From Pseudomonas sp. Fl4BN1 (GTDB lineage Bacteria; Pseudomonadota; Gammaproteobacteria; Pseudomonadales; Pseudomonadaceae): DNA of 64,000 nt. Shown here in pieces: positions 8,899 to 17,072 of this stretch (the stretch's first letter is position 1; each line of letters starts with the position of its first letter). The stretch is taken from assembly GCF_009908285.1 (NCBI RefSeq), contig NZ_JAAARM010000019.1:62001-126000 (forward strand). The letters run 5' to 3'. The translations under genes and the position numbers were made by a program. The notes below the pieces were generated by a model that was not told where the DNA came from, did no database searches, and was given only the letters and a program-made list of their open reading frames with translations.

Positions 8899-9608
8899 CA
8901 GGGCAACCTGTTGCGTAATGCCGCAACCACCGTGAAGCTCTGTGGGCGCACGGCGCCATAGGGGTCGGCCAGGGTCAGGCGCAGACGTACGCTGCGAATG
9001 CGCGCGGGATTTCCCGGGTTGCGGGTGTAGCTGGAGGCAGCAGTCTCCGTTGCAGAGCGGGCCATACCGAAGCTGACCTCAAAGGCTTCAACATTATCCA
9101 GCAGCACCGCCTGCTGCTTGCCTAGGCCGCTGCCCAGCAACAACTGATGATTCTTGAAGCTATAGAAGAGTCGGCGCAGAGCAAACACCTGCTCTGCGCC
9201 AGTGCCACGACGAGCGCCCGAGTAGGCCACGGCGCTGCGCTGACAGTCGGTGACCACACTCCAGGTCGGTGTCACGCCCTCGTCACCGACATCGGCGGTG
9301 ATCAGGGTCAGTTGTTGATCGGCGACATCCCACTGAATCGGCGTTGCGGCATAGCGGGAGAACTCGCTTGCAGCAGTGGCGTCGCTGATGCTGCGCAGGC
9401 AACCAAACAAACCCACCATGCGAATCTCCTGGAGCATCTTACTCAGGACAAAACGCCCATCCTCCTGCAGGTGGGCCGAAGCGTTCTGACTGAGATAGGT
9501 GTTCTTTGCCGAGATGAATACCTGGGCCGCCCCCAGTATCAGCACCAGGCTCATGACCAGCGCCAGCATCATTTCCACCAAACCGTAGCCCGCATTTCTG
9601 CGGCTCAT
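8898..9608 (-). CDS. pilW: Type IV minor pilin PilW
   Basis: A 236-residue prepilin with leader MSRRNAG and mature start YGLVEMMLALVMSLVLILG (Glu5 present). It is followed by QNASAHLQEDGRFVLSKMLQE and MVGLFGCL, typical of PilW/GspJ-like minor pilins. It is joined to pilV by an ATGA overlap (9605-9608) and to pilX by a one-base overlap. The protein appears full length and undamaged, unlike its neighbours on either side of the cluster. Confidence 0.87.
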   Translation of the reverse strand: MSRRNAGYGLVEMMLALVMSLVLILGAAQVFISAKNTYLSQNASAHLQEDGRFVLSKMLQEIRMVGLFGCLRSISDATAASEFSRYAATPIQWDVADQQLTLITADVGDEGVTPTWSVVTDCQRSAVAYSGARRGTGAEQVFALRRLFYSFKNHQLLLGSGLGKQQAVLLDNVEAFEVSFGMARSATETAASSYTRNPGNPARIRSVRLRLTLADPYGAVRPQSFTVVAALRNRLP

Positions 9609-10048
9609 TGCACGCCTCCCGGGCCCAGCGCTATCCGGCTGCTGAGCACCAGGCTGCGCTGGCTGTCCACCCGACCTTCGGCGCGGGAATCGTCCCAGGT
9701 GATATGGATGGTATAAACCTGCTGGCTCGCGCTGATGCTACCCCTGGCACTGGGGCCGCCGAAGTTCGCGACATTGCTGGCAAAGTCATGCAAGTCCTGA
9801 TCGCGCACATTGCCCGGGGCTCCTTCGGCAGGTGCTGCCAGCGTATAGTCGGCTGCCGCGTTGGCGCGGATGCGGTCGAGCATGTCATAGGCGATAAAGC
9901 TGGCCTGGGTGCTCATCCGCGCGCTGTCGGTGTACTGCAACGCCTTGATCTGGATCGCCGCCGCCCCAAGCAGCCCCACTACGAGAATCAACAACGCCAC
10001 CAGCACCTCGATCAGGGTCATGCCATCCTGTGCATGCCACTCGTTCAT
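9605..10048 (-). CDS. pilV: Type IV minor pilin PilV
   Basis: A 147-residue prepilin with leader MNEWHAQDG and mature start MTLIEVLVALLILVVGLLGA (Glu5 present), then AAIQIKALQYTDSARMSTQASFIAYDMLDRIRAN, typical of PilV. ATG 10048 is preceded by GGAGAG at good spacing, so I choose it over upstream starts. It is the first intact gene of the minor-pilin operon; the gene before it (10068-10497) is a pseudogene. Confidence 0.86.
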   Translation of the reverse strand: MNEWHAQDGMTLIEVLVALLILVVGLLGAAAIQIKALQYTDSARMSTQASFIAYDMLDRIRANAAADYTLAAPAEGAPGNVRDQDLHDFASNVANFGGPSARGSISASQQVYTIHITWDDSRAEGRVDSQRSLVLSSRIALGPGGVQ

Positions 10049-10067
10049 CCGCCGCTCTCCGCTATTA

Positions 10068-10497
10068 CTACCGTCCATTGAGACAGGTACTGATCACCCG
10101 CCGCTGCTGATCGAGTCCATAGACAATGCTCAGCACATACCCAACCACCGGCCCGCCGAGGCGATTGAAGTCGATGCTGTCGATTCATGAGGTTAGCGCC
10201 AGAGTCGCCCCCTGACTGAGGACAGGAACAACCGGCAATACATTGCTGCGGGCTTGTTGCCCGCACCCGCCTTCAGCTCCCTGCGCCAAAGACTCTCCTC
10301 GATGACAATCCCCCGCCCTGCCGACAACCAAGTACGCCTAACCCAGGGCATGACCCAACTGATGGGCCTCGGTGTCTGCGCGGGTGCATTGCAAGGTTAT
10401 GCAATAGGTCGGCACCAGCAGCCCTAAAAGCACAGCAGCAACAGCCGGGGGCCATAAGCAATTCCAGCAGGTTGAAACCCTTTGTATGCAAGTTCAC
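10068..10497 (-). pseudogene. Decayed FimT/FimU (GspH-like) minor pilin gene
   Basis: On the minus strand a GTG at 10497 opens a prepilin N-terminus, HTKGFNLLELLMA. One frameshift near 10455 leads into the frame AVAAVLLGLLVPTYC, which then runs on to a TAG at 10068 with two in-frame stops (after HQLGHALG and after ATLALTS). The last part, IDFNRLGGPVVGYVLSIVYG, looks like the IxFNxLGRP strand of GspH-fold pilins. In P. aeruginosa fimU lies just before pilV, so this is most likely its dead counterpart. At least three inactivating changes are visible. Confidence 0.7.
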
Positions 10498-10628
10498 CAG
10501 CGGCCTTAGAACCGTCATCGGCTATAACAGGCAAGTGCCTCGATCAGTCGTAGATAGGCACTTCGGTCATTGGCTCGATGAGCAGGCACGGATCGCCTGA
10601 AACCACCATTTCCAGGGAGGGAGAGATC

Positions 10629-11153
10629 ATGCATGAAAAGGGCTTCAGCCTGATTGAACTGCTGACCACACTGGCCTTGCTGACGCTGTTGCTGCAACTT
10701 TCCAGCACGACCTTCAGCGAGCTGTTGCGGGCCAACCGAGAACTGGACGCAGCGCAGATGCTTGCCAGCGGCATGCGCAATGCACGGGCGGCGGCCATCC
10801 TGTACCAACACACTGCACTGATCCACAGCCTCGACGGCGACTGGAGCCGGGGCTGGCGAATTATTCTGGATATCAGTGGCAAAGGGCCGGGTGACCCGGA
10901 GAATCCGCTGCTGATCGAACGGCAGAGCGGTGGGCAGGTGCTGATTGTAGGCAATCGCCCGGTCCAGCATTTCGTGCGTTTCAGCACCTTGGGCAACCCG
11001 CTGCTACCCAGCGGAGCCTTCCAGGCCGGCACCCTGCATGTGTGCCAGACCGAGCAGGAGTACAGCCGTCATCAGGTAGTGCTGTCACGCAGCGGGCGGA
11101 TCAGCCTGCGCAGCGAAACCGCCGAGCAGGCTCTGTGCACGGGAGCCGGCTGA
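10629..11153 (+). CDS. fimT: GspH/FimT-type pseudopilin, opposite strand to the other pilins
   Basis: A 174-residue prepilin with leader MHEKG and mature start FSLIELLTTLALLTLLLQLS (Glu5), followed by RANRELDAAQMLASGMRNARAAAILY, the GspH/FimT pattern (a normal gene often has SEAI at that place). It has Cys residues near the end (VCQTEQ, ALCTGAG). A strong ribosome site (GGGAGGGAGAG) precedes ATG 10629. It is on the plus strand, whereas pilV-W-X-E are on the minus strand, and its stop abuts the ispH stop (TGATCA, 11151-11156). FimT is the likely assignment; FimU is possible. Confidence 0.72.
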   Translation: MHEKGFSLIELLTTLALLTLLLQLSSTTFSELLRANRELDAAQMLASGMRNARAAAILYQHTALIHSLDGDWSRGWRIILDISGKGPGDPENPLLIERQSGGQVLIVGNRPVQHFVRFSTLGNPLLPSGAFQAGTLHVCQTEQEYSRHQVVLSRSGRISLRSETAEQALCTGAG

Positions 11154-12101
11154 TCAAAGCAGGGAGCGGACCCGCAGTTCCTTGGGCATGGAGAAGGTGA
11201 TGTTCTCTTCACGACCGGCCAGTTCATCTGCGCCGGTGGCGCCCCAGGCTTGCAGTTGCTGGATCACCCCGCGCACCAGGACTTCAGGGGCCGAAGCACC
11301 GGCGGTAATGCCAATGCGCTCGACACCGTCGAACCAACTGCGCTGCAAGTCTTCGGCACCGTCGATCAGATAGGCCGGAGTGGCCATGCGCTCGGCCAAT
11401 TCACGCAGGCGATTGGAGTTGGAACTGTTGGGACTCCCCACCACCAGCACCACGTCGCACTCATCGGCCAGTTGCTTGACCGCATCCTGACGGTTTTGCG
11501 TGGCGTAGCAGATATCGTCCTTGCGTGGCCCGCCGATGGCTGGGAAACGCGTGCGCAAGGCATCGATCACCCGACTGGTGTCATCCATGGACAAGGTGGT
11601 CTGGGTCACGAATGCCAGGCGCTCCGGGTTGTGCACCTGCAACTGTGCAACATCCTTTTCGTCTTCCACCAGGTAGATGGCGCCGCCGTTGCTGACGTCA
11701 TACTGGCCCATGGTGCCTTCGACTTCAGGATGGCCGGCGTGGCCGATCAGGATGCATTCGCGACCGTCGCGGCTGTAGCGCGCCACTTCGATATGCACCT
11801 TGGTCACCAGCGGGCAGGTGGCATCGAACACCTTGAGGCCGCGGCCAGCGGCTTCACTGCGCACCGCCTGGGAAACACCATGGGCGCTGAAGATGACAAT
11901 GACGTCGTCTGGCACCTGGTCCAGTTCTTCGACGAAGATCGCACCACGACTACGCAGGTCTTCGACGACAAATTTGTTGTGCACCACTTCATGCCGCACG
12001 TAGATCGGCGGCCCGAAGACTTCCAGGGCGCGATTGACGATTTCGATCGCCCGGTCCACTCCGGCGCAGAAGCCACGGGGATTGGCGAGTTTGATTTGCA
12101 T
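11154..12101 (-). CDS. ispH: 4-hydroxy-3-methylbut-2-enyl diphosphate reductase IspH
   Basis: IspH (LytB) is the last enzyme of the MEP pathway, giving IPP and DMAPP through a [4Fe-4S] cluster. The 315-residue product has the three cluster cysteines (NPRGFCAGVDRAI, DATCPLVTKVH, DICYATQNRQ), the HGV motif (SAHGVSQ), and the H-x-E substrate region. It follows fkpB in the ribF-ileS-lspA-fkpB-ispH run, the order known throughout Pseudomonas, but is separated from fkpB by about 100 bases holding REP-like sequence. Confidence 0.96.
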   Translation of the reverse strand: MQIKLANPRGFCAGVDRAIEIVNRALEVFGPPIYVRHEVVHNKFVVEDLRSRGAIFVEELDQVPDDVIVIFSAHGVSQAVRSEAAGRGLKVFDATCPLVTKVHIEVARYSRDGRECILIGHAGHPEVEGTMGQYDVSNGGAIYLVEDEKDVAQLQVHNPERLAFVTQTTLSMDDTSRVIDALRTRFPAIGGPRKDDICYATQNRQDAVKQLADECDVVLVVGSPNSSNSNRLRELAERMATPAYLIDGAEDLQRSWFDGVERIGITAGASAPEVLVRGVIQQLQAWGATGADELAGREENITFSMPKELRVRSLL

Positions 12102-12144
12102 GCTGTGCCTCGTGTCTTGCGCGCAAGAAGTTAGATCGTTGTAG

Positions 12145-12200
12145 ACAGCGGATCGCCGGCAAGCCGACTCCTAGACAATAGGGGCGGCATGCCGGCGATG
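12145..12200. repeat. REP-like inverted element between fkpB and ispH
   Basis: GATCGCCGGCAAGCCGACTCC followed by GGCATGCCGGCGATG: two diverged REP cores facing each other. Related to the better-preserved pairs elsewhere in the window, but with lost arm ends. Confidence 0.5.
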
Positions 12201-12203
12201 CTG

Positions 12204-12656
12204 TCAAAGCGCTTTGACGTCGATGATTTCCACGTCAAAGGTCAAGGTCTTGCCCGCCAACGGATGGTTGAAATCGACGGTGACTTGAGCGTCATCGAAG
12301 GTTTTGACCACACCGGGCAATTCGGTGTTCGCCGCATCATTGAAGATCACCAGCAGGCCTTCCGACAGCTCCATGTCTTGGAACTGCGAACGCGGGATGA
12401 CCTGCACGTTCTGCGGGTTGGGCTGGCCAAAGGCATTTTCCGGCTCGATGGTCAGCTTGCGCTGGTCACCGGCCTTGAAGCCGAACAGCGCGGCCTCGAA
12501 CCCTGGGAGCAGGTTGCCATCGCCGACCTTGAAGGTCGCCGGGGCCTTGTCGAAGGTGCTGTCTACGGTGTCGCCGTTCTCCAGGCGCAATGCGAAATGC
12601 AAAGTGACTTCCGTGTTCTGACCGATGCGTTGCTCAGTCAATACCTGTTCAGTCAT
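12204..12656 (-). CDS. fkpB: FKBP-type peptidyl-prolyl isomerase FkpB (SlpA/SlyD-like)
   Basis: A 150-residue FKBP of the SlyD/SlpA branch: VTLHFALRLENGDTVDST, then the inserted-in-flap domain around FGQPNPQNVQVIPRSQF, and VDFNHPLAGKTLTFDVEI at the end. These enzymes isomerise X-Pro bonds and act as folding helpers in the cytoplasm. It lacks the His-rich tail of SlyD, which favours FkpB. It sits between lspA (8-base overlap) and ispH, as in E. coli and other Pseudomonas. Confidence 0.88.
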   Translation of the reverse strand: MTEQVLTEQRIGQNTEVTLHFALRLENGDTVDSTFDKAPATFKVGDGNLLPGFEAALFGFKAGDQRKLTIEPENAFGQPNPQNVQVIPRSQFQDMELSEGLLVIFNDAANTELPGVVKTFDDAQVTVDFNHPLAGKTLTFDVEIIDVKAL

Positions 12657-13161
12657 GAACGGCTTCTCCGGTTTTCTTGCTCTTGAACATATCCAGGGCC
12701 AGCATCACCGCACCAACAGTGATAGCACTGTCAGCGAAGTTGAACGCCGGGAAGTACCAGCGGTTCTGCCAGTGCACCAGGATGAAATCGATCACATGGC
12801 CCAGGGCGATGCGGTCATACAGATTGCCCAGGGCACCGCCCAGCACCAGGGCCAGGGCGATGGCCAACCAGGTTTCGTTGCGCCCCAGGCGCTTGAGCCA
12901 GACCACCAGCACCGCACTGACCACAATCGCGATCAGGGCAAACAGCCAGCGCTGCCAGCCTGAGCTGTCAGCCAGGAAACTGAATGCAGCACCGGTGTTG
13001 TAGGCCAGGGTCCAGCTGAAGTAATCCGGGATCACCACAATCTGCTGGTACATGGTCAGCGAACTTTCGAAGTGGAACTTGCTGACCTGGTCAATGACCA
13101 GGACCAGCACGCTCAACCACAACCAGCCCAGACGGCCAAAACGGCCCGCGGCGTTAGGCAT
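12649..13161 (-). CDS. lspA: Lipoprotein signal peptidase LspA
   Basis: LspA cleaves the signal of diacylated prolipoproteins in the inner membrane. The 170-residue product has four membrane segments and the two catalytic-aspartate motifs GGALGNLYDRIALGHVIDFI and FNFADSAITVG. I start at MPNAAGRF (13161), which overlaps the ileS stop by eight bases; the frame extends a little further upstream. Translation is probably coupled with ileS, the classic ileS-lspA arrangement. Confidence 0.95.
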   Translation of the reverse strand: MPNAAGRFGRLGWLWLSVLVLVIDQVSKFHFESSLTMYQQIVVIPDYFSWTLAYNTGAAFSFLADSSGWQRWLFALIAIVVSAVLVVWLKRLGRNETWLAIALALVLGGALGNLYDRIALGHVIDFILVHWQNRWYFPAFNFADSAITVGAVMLALDMFKSKKTGEAVHD

Positions 13162-15985
13162 AGTGACGAACCTCGCCTGCACCGCTGATGTTGTCTACGC
13201 AACGACCGCAGATTTCCGGATGCTCCGGGTGCACGCCGACATCTTCACGGCAGTGCCAGCAACGGGCGCACTTGGCAAAGTTCGACTTGACCACTTTCAG
13301 TTTCAGACCGGCAACTTCAGTTTCCACTGCGTCGGCTGGCGCCTGCACGAACGGTGCAACGCTGGCGGTCGAGGTGATCAGCACGAAGCGCAGCTCGTTG
13401 CTCAGCTTGGCCAGGTCGGCACTCAGGGCCTCTTCGGCGTACAGCGTCACTTCTGCCTGCAGGTTGCCACCGACGGCCTTGGCCGCGCGCTGGATTTCCA
13501 TTTCCTTGTTGACCGCAACCTTGACCGCCATGATCCGGTCCCAATAAGCCCGATCCAGTTCGAAGCCTTCCGGCAACTCGCTCAAGCCTTCGTACCAGGT
13601 ATTGAGCATCACCGATTCGTTGCGCTCGCCCGGCAAGTACTGCCACAGCTCGTCGGCGGTGAATGCCAGGATCGGCGCGATCCAGCGCACCAGGGCTTCG
13701 GAGATGTGGTACAGCGCGGTCTGGCACGAACGGCGGGCCTTGCTGTTGGCACCCGTGGTGTACTGACGATCCTTGATGATGTCCAGGTAGAAACCGCCCA
13801 GCTCCTGCACACAGAAATTGTGCACTTTGGAGTAGACGTTCCAGAAACGGTATTCGCCGTAATGCAGTTCCAGCTCGCGCTGCAGCAGCAAGGTACGGTC
13901 TACGGCCCAACGGTCCAGCGCGAGCATTTCTTCAGCTGGCAGGATGTCGGTGGCCGGGTTGAAACCGCTCAGGTTGGAGAGCAGGAAACGCGCAGTATTG
14001 CGGATACGCCGGTAGGCGTCGGCGCTACGCTGCAGGATCTGATCGGAGACAGCCATTTCACCCGAGTAATCGGTGGCCGAAACCCACAGCCGCATGATGT
14101 CTGCGCCCAGGGTGTCGTTGACCTTTTGCGGCGCGATCACGTTGCCCAGGGACTTGGACATCTTGCGGCCGTTCTCGTCCACGGTAAAACCGTGGGTCAG
14201 CAGTTCGCGGTACGGCGCGTGGTTGTCGATCGCGCAACCGGTCAGCAACGAAGAGTGGAACCAGCCACGGTGTTGGTCGGAACCTTCCAGGTACAGGTCG
14301 GCACGCGGCCCGGTCTCATGGCCCATCGAGTGCGAACCACGCAGCACGTGCCAGTGGGTGGTACCAGAGTCGAACCAAACGTCCAGGGTATCGCTGATCT
14401 TGTCGTACAGAGGCGCTTCGGCGCCCAACAACTCGGCAGCGTCCATCTTGAACCAGGCTTCGATGCCTTCCTGTTCGACGCGCTGGGCCACCTCTTCCAT
14501 CAGCTCAACTGTACGCGGATGCAGTTCGCCGCTTTCCTTGTTCAGGAAGAACGGGATTGGCACACCCCAGTTGCGCTGGCGGGAGATGCACCAGTCTGGA
14601 CGGTTGGCGATCATCGAATGCAGGCGTGCCTGGCCCCAGGCCGGTACGAATTGAGTGTCTTCGATGGCTTGCAGGGCACGCTGGCGAAGGGTGTCGCCGG
14701 TTTCTGGCTGCTTGTCCATGCCGACGAACCATTGCGCGGTCGCGCGATAGATCAGCGGCGTCTTGTGGCGCCAGCAGTGCATGTAGCTATGGCTGATGGT
14801 TTCAGTGTGCATCAACGCGCCGACTTCGCTGAGCTTGTCGACGATGGCCGGGTTGGCCTTCCAGATGAACTGGCCGCCGAAGAACTCCAGCGAAGGCGCA
14901 TAGACGCCATTGCTCTGCACCGGGCTGAGGATATCGTCGTTGACCATGCCATAGCGCTTGCAGGTCACGAAGTCGTCTACACCGTAGGCCGGAGCCGAGT
15001 GAACCACGCCGGTACCCGCGCCCAGTTCCACGTACTCGGCCAGGTACACCGGCGAAAGGCGATCGTAGAGCGGGTGACGGAAGTTGATCAGCTCCAGCGC
15101 CGAACCTGGTGCTGTGGCAATCACCGAGCCCTCCAGGTTGTAACGAGCCAGGCAGGACTCCACCAACTCCTCGGCCAGTACCAGCAGGCGTTCGCCAGCG
15201 TCGACCAGGGCGTAGTTGAACTCCGGATGGACGTTCAGCGCCTGGTTGGCCGGGATGGTCCAAGGCGTGGTGGTCCAGATCACGATCGCAGCAGGCTTGG
15301 CCAGCTTGGCCAGGCCGAAGGCGGCGGCCAATTTGTCTTCATCGGCGATTGGGAAGGCCACGTCGATGGTGGCGGACTTCTTGTCCTGGTACTCGACTTC
15401 CGCTTCAGCCAGGGCCGAACCACAGTCGAAGCACCAGTTCACCGGCTTCAGGCCCTTGAACACGAAGCCGCCCTTGACCATTTCCGCCAGGGCACGGATT
15501 TCACCAGCCTCGTTGGCAAAGTTCATGGTCTTGTAAGGGTTTGCCCAGTCACCCAGCACGCCCAGGCGAATGAACTCGGACTTCTGCCCTTCGATCTGCT
15601 CCGACGCGTAGGCGCGGCACAGCTCACGGGTCTGATCCGAGGACAGGTTCTTGCCGTGGGTCACCTCGACCTTGTGCTCGATCGGCAGGCCGTGGCAGTC
15701 CCAACCCGGAACATAAGGCGCGTCGAAACCCGCCAGGGTTTTCGAGCGGATGATCATGTCCTTGAGAATCTTGTTGACCGCATGACCGATGTGAATCGAG
15801 CCGTTGGCATAGGGAGGACCGTCGTGCAGAACGAACTTCGGACGATCCTTGCCAATCTCGCGCAACTTTCCGTACAGGCCAATGCTGTCCCAACGCTGCA
15901 GAATCTGTGGTTCGCGCTGAGGCAGGCCGGCCTTCATTGGGAAGGCGGTGTCCGGAAGGTTTAACGTGGCTTTATAGTCGGTCAT
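13154..15985 (-). CDS. ileS: Isoleucyl-tRNA synthetase
   Basis: A 943-residue class I synthetase charging tRNA-Ile, bacterial (IleS1, mupirocin-sensitive type) by its layout. HIGH is at residues 65-68 (within PPYANGSIHIGH), KMSKS at 608-612 with the CP1 editing domain in between (the TTPWTIPANQA region), and a C-terminal zinc ribbon (CARCWHCRED...EICGRC). Full length. It follows ribF with 13 bases between them and overlaps lspA. Confidence 0.98.
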   Translation of the reverse strand: MTDYKATLNLPDTAFPMKAGLPQREPQILQRWDSIGLYGKLREIGKDRPKFVLHDGPPYANGSIHIGHAVNKILKDMIIRSKTLAGFDAPYVPGWDCHGLPIEHKVEVTHGKNLSSDQTRELCRAYASEQIEGQKSEFIRLGVLGDWANPYKTMNFANEAGEIRALAEMVKGGFVFKGLKPVNWCFDCGSALAEAEVEYQDKKSATIDVAFPIADEDKLAAAFGLAKLAKPAAIVIWTTTPWTIPANQALNVHPEFNYALVDAGERLLVLAEELVESCLARYNLEGSVIATAPGSALELINFRHPLYDRLSPVYLAEYVELGAGTGVVHSAPAYGVDDFVTCKRYGMVNDDILSPVQSNGVYAPSLEFFGGQFIWKANPAIVDKLSEVGALMHTETISHSYMHCWRHKTPLIYRATAQWFVGMDKQPETGDTLRQRALQAIEDTQFVPAWGQARLHSMIANRPDWCISRQRNWGVPIPFFLNKESGELHPRTVELMEEVAQRVEQEGIEAWFKMDAAELLGAEAPLYDKISDTLDVWFDSGTTHWHVLRGSHSMGHETGPRADLYLEGSDQHRGWFHSSLLTGCAIDNHAPYRELLTHGFTVDENGRKMSKSLGNVIAPQKVNDTLGADIMRLWVSATDYSGEMAVSDQILQRSADAYRRIRNTARFLLSNLSGFNPATDILPAEEMLALDRWAVDRTLLLQRELELHYGEYRFWNVYSKVHNFCVQELGGFYLDIIKDRQYTTGANSKARRSCQTALYHISEALVRWIAPILAFTADELWQYLPGERNESVMLNTWYEGLSELPEGFELDRAYWDRIMAVKVAVNKEMEIQRAAKAVGGNLQAEVTLYAEEALSADLAKLSNELRFVLITSTASVAPFVQAPADAVETEVAGLKLKVVKSNFAKCARCWHCREDVGVHPEHPEICGRCVDNISGAGEVRHYA

Positions 15986-15998
15986 TTAAGGCTCTTCA

Positions 15999-16943
15999 TT
16001 AGCGATTGGCGCTATGGATACGTGCCACTTGGGCACGGGCGGCGGCAACATCCGCATTGATCGCCGTCTTCAACGCCTCCAGGGAGGCGAAACGCTGCTC
16101 TTCACGCAGCTTCTGGTGGAAAACCACCGTCAAACGCCGGTCATACAAGTCGCCGGCAAAATCTAAAAGATGGACTTCCAGGTGGGCCTTGCCATCACCT
16201 GCAACTGTGGGCCGAACGCCTATATTGGCGACACCGGGCCAGCTTTTCCCGTCGATGTCGACGCTCACCAGGTACACCCCGGAAAGCGGTACACGGCGGC
16301 GCTTCAACTGCACGTTGGCAGTAGGCGTGCCCAACTGGCGCGCGAGCTTCTGTCCGTGCAAGACCCGACCGGCGATCCGATACGGGCGACCGAGCAAGCG
16401 CTCGGCCAAGGCAAAATCGGCTGCCGCCAGGGCGTTGCGGACCTGGGTACTACTGACGCGCAAGCCATCCAGCTCAACAGTCTGCGCGGCCTCGACGGTA
16501 AACCCGTGAGTAGCGCCAGCCTGCTGCAGGAACTGGAAATCACCGACCCGATCGCAACCAAAACGGAAGTCGTCACCGACCTCCAAGTGCTGTACTCCCA
16601 AGCCATCCACCAGGATCCGCTCGACGAACTCGGTGGCGCTGAGCTTGCTCAAGCGCTGGTTGAACGCCAGGCACAACACCCGGTCGACGCCCGCTTGCGC
16701 CAGCAACTGCAGCTTGTCCCGCAAGCGAGCCAGACGGGCCGGAGCGGTATCGGGAGCAAAGAATTCCCGCGGCTGCGGCTCGAAAATCACCACGCAGCTG
16801 GGCACGCCCAACTCGAGCGCACGTTCACGCAGCCGACCCAGGATAGCCTGGTGACCACGGTGAACACCGTCAAAGTTGCCAATAGTGGCGACGCAGCCCC
16901 GATGCTGGGGGCGCAGATTGTGGAGGCCTCGAACCAGCTGCAT
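15999..16943 (-). CDS. ribF: Bifunctional riboflavin kinase / FAD synthetase RibF
   Basis: RibF phosphorylates riboflavin to FMN and adenylates it to FAD. The 314-residue protein has an N-terminal FAD-synthetase domain with TIGNFDGVHRGHQ and a C-terminal flavokinase domain with RPYRIAGRVLHGQKLARQLG and GTPTANV. The start MQLVRGLHN (16943) is the family-typical one; in-frame MSKKRV at 16961 is an alternative. First gene of the ribF-ileS-lspA-fkpB run. Confidence 0.94.
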   Translation of the reverse strand: MQLVRGLHNLRPQHRGCVATIGNFDGVHRGHQAILGRLRERALELGVPSCVVIFEPQPREFFAPDTAPARLARLRDKLQLLAQAGVDRVLCLAFNQRLSKLSATEFVERILVDGLGVQHLEVGDDFRFGCDRVGDFQFLQQAGATHGFTVEAAQTVELDGLRVSSTQVRNALAAADFALAERLLGRPYRIAGRVLHGQKLARQLGTPTANVQLKRRRVPLSGVYLVSVDIDGKSWPGVANIGVRPTVAGDGKAHLEVHLLDFAGDLYDRRLTVVFHQKLREEQRFASLEALKTAINADVAAARAQVARIHSANR

Positions 16944-17072
16944 AACGCGCTTCTTGCTCATAAAGTGGTCGATTATAACCACACCCGACGGCCGACGACA
17001 GGCAGCACCGTCACCCAACGTGATCGAACCGACAAAACCAGTGTCCAGCCCAACCCGACGACTAAACAGTCA

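Noticed and set aside
13052..15964. 970-codon plus-strand frame opposite ileS
   Set aside because: Complete overlap with the certain ileS gene in antisense; no recognisable domain, unusual His/Gln/Arg-rich content.
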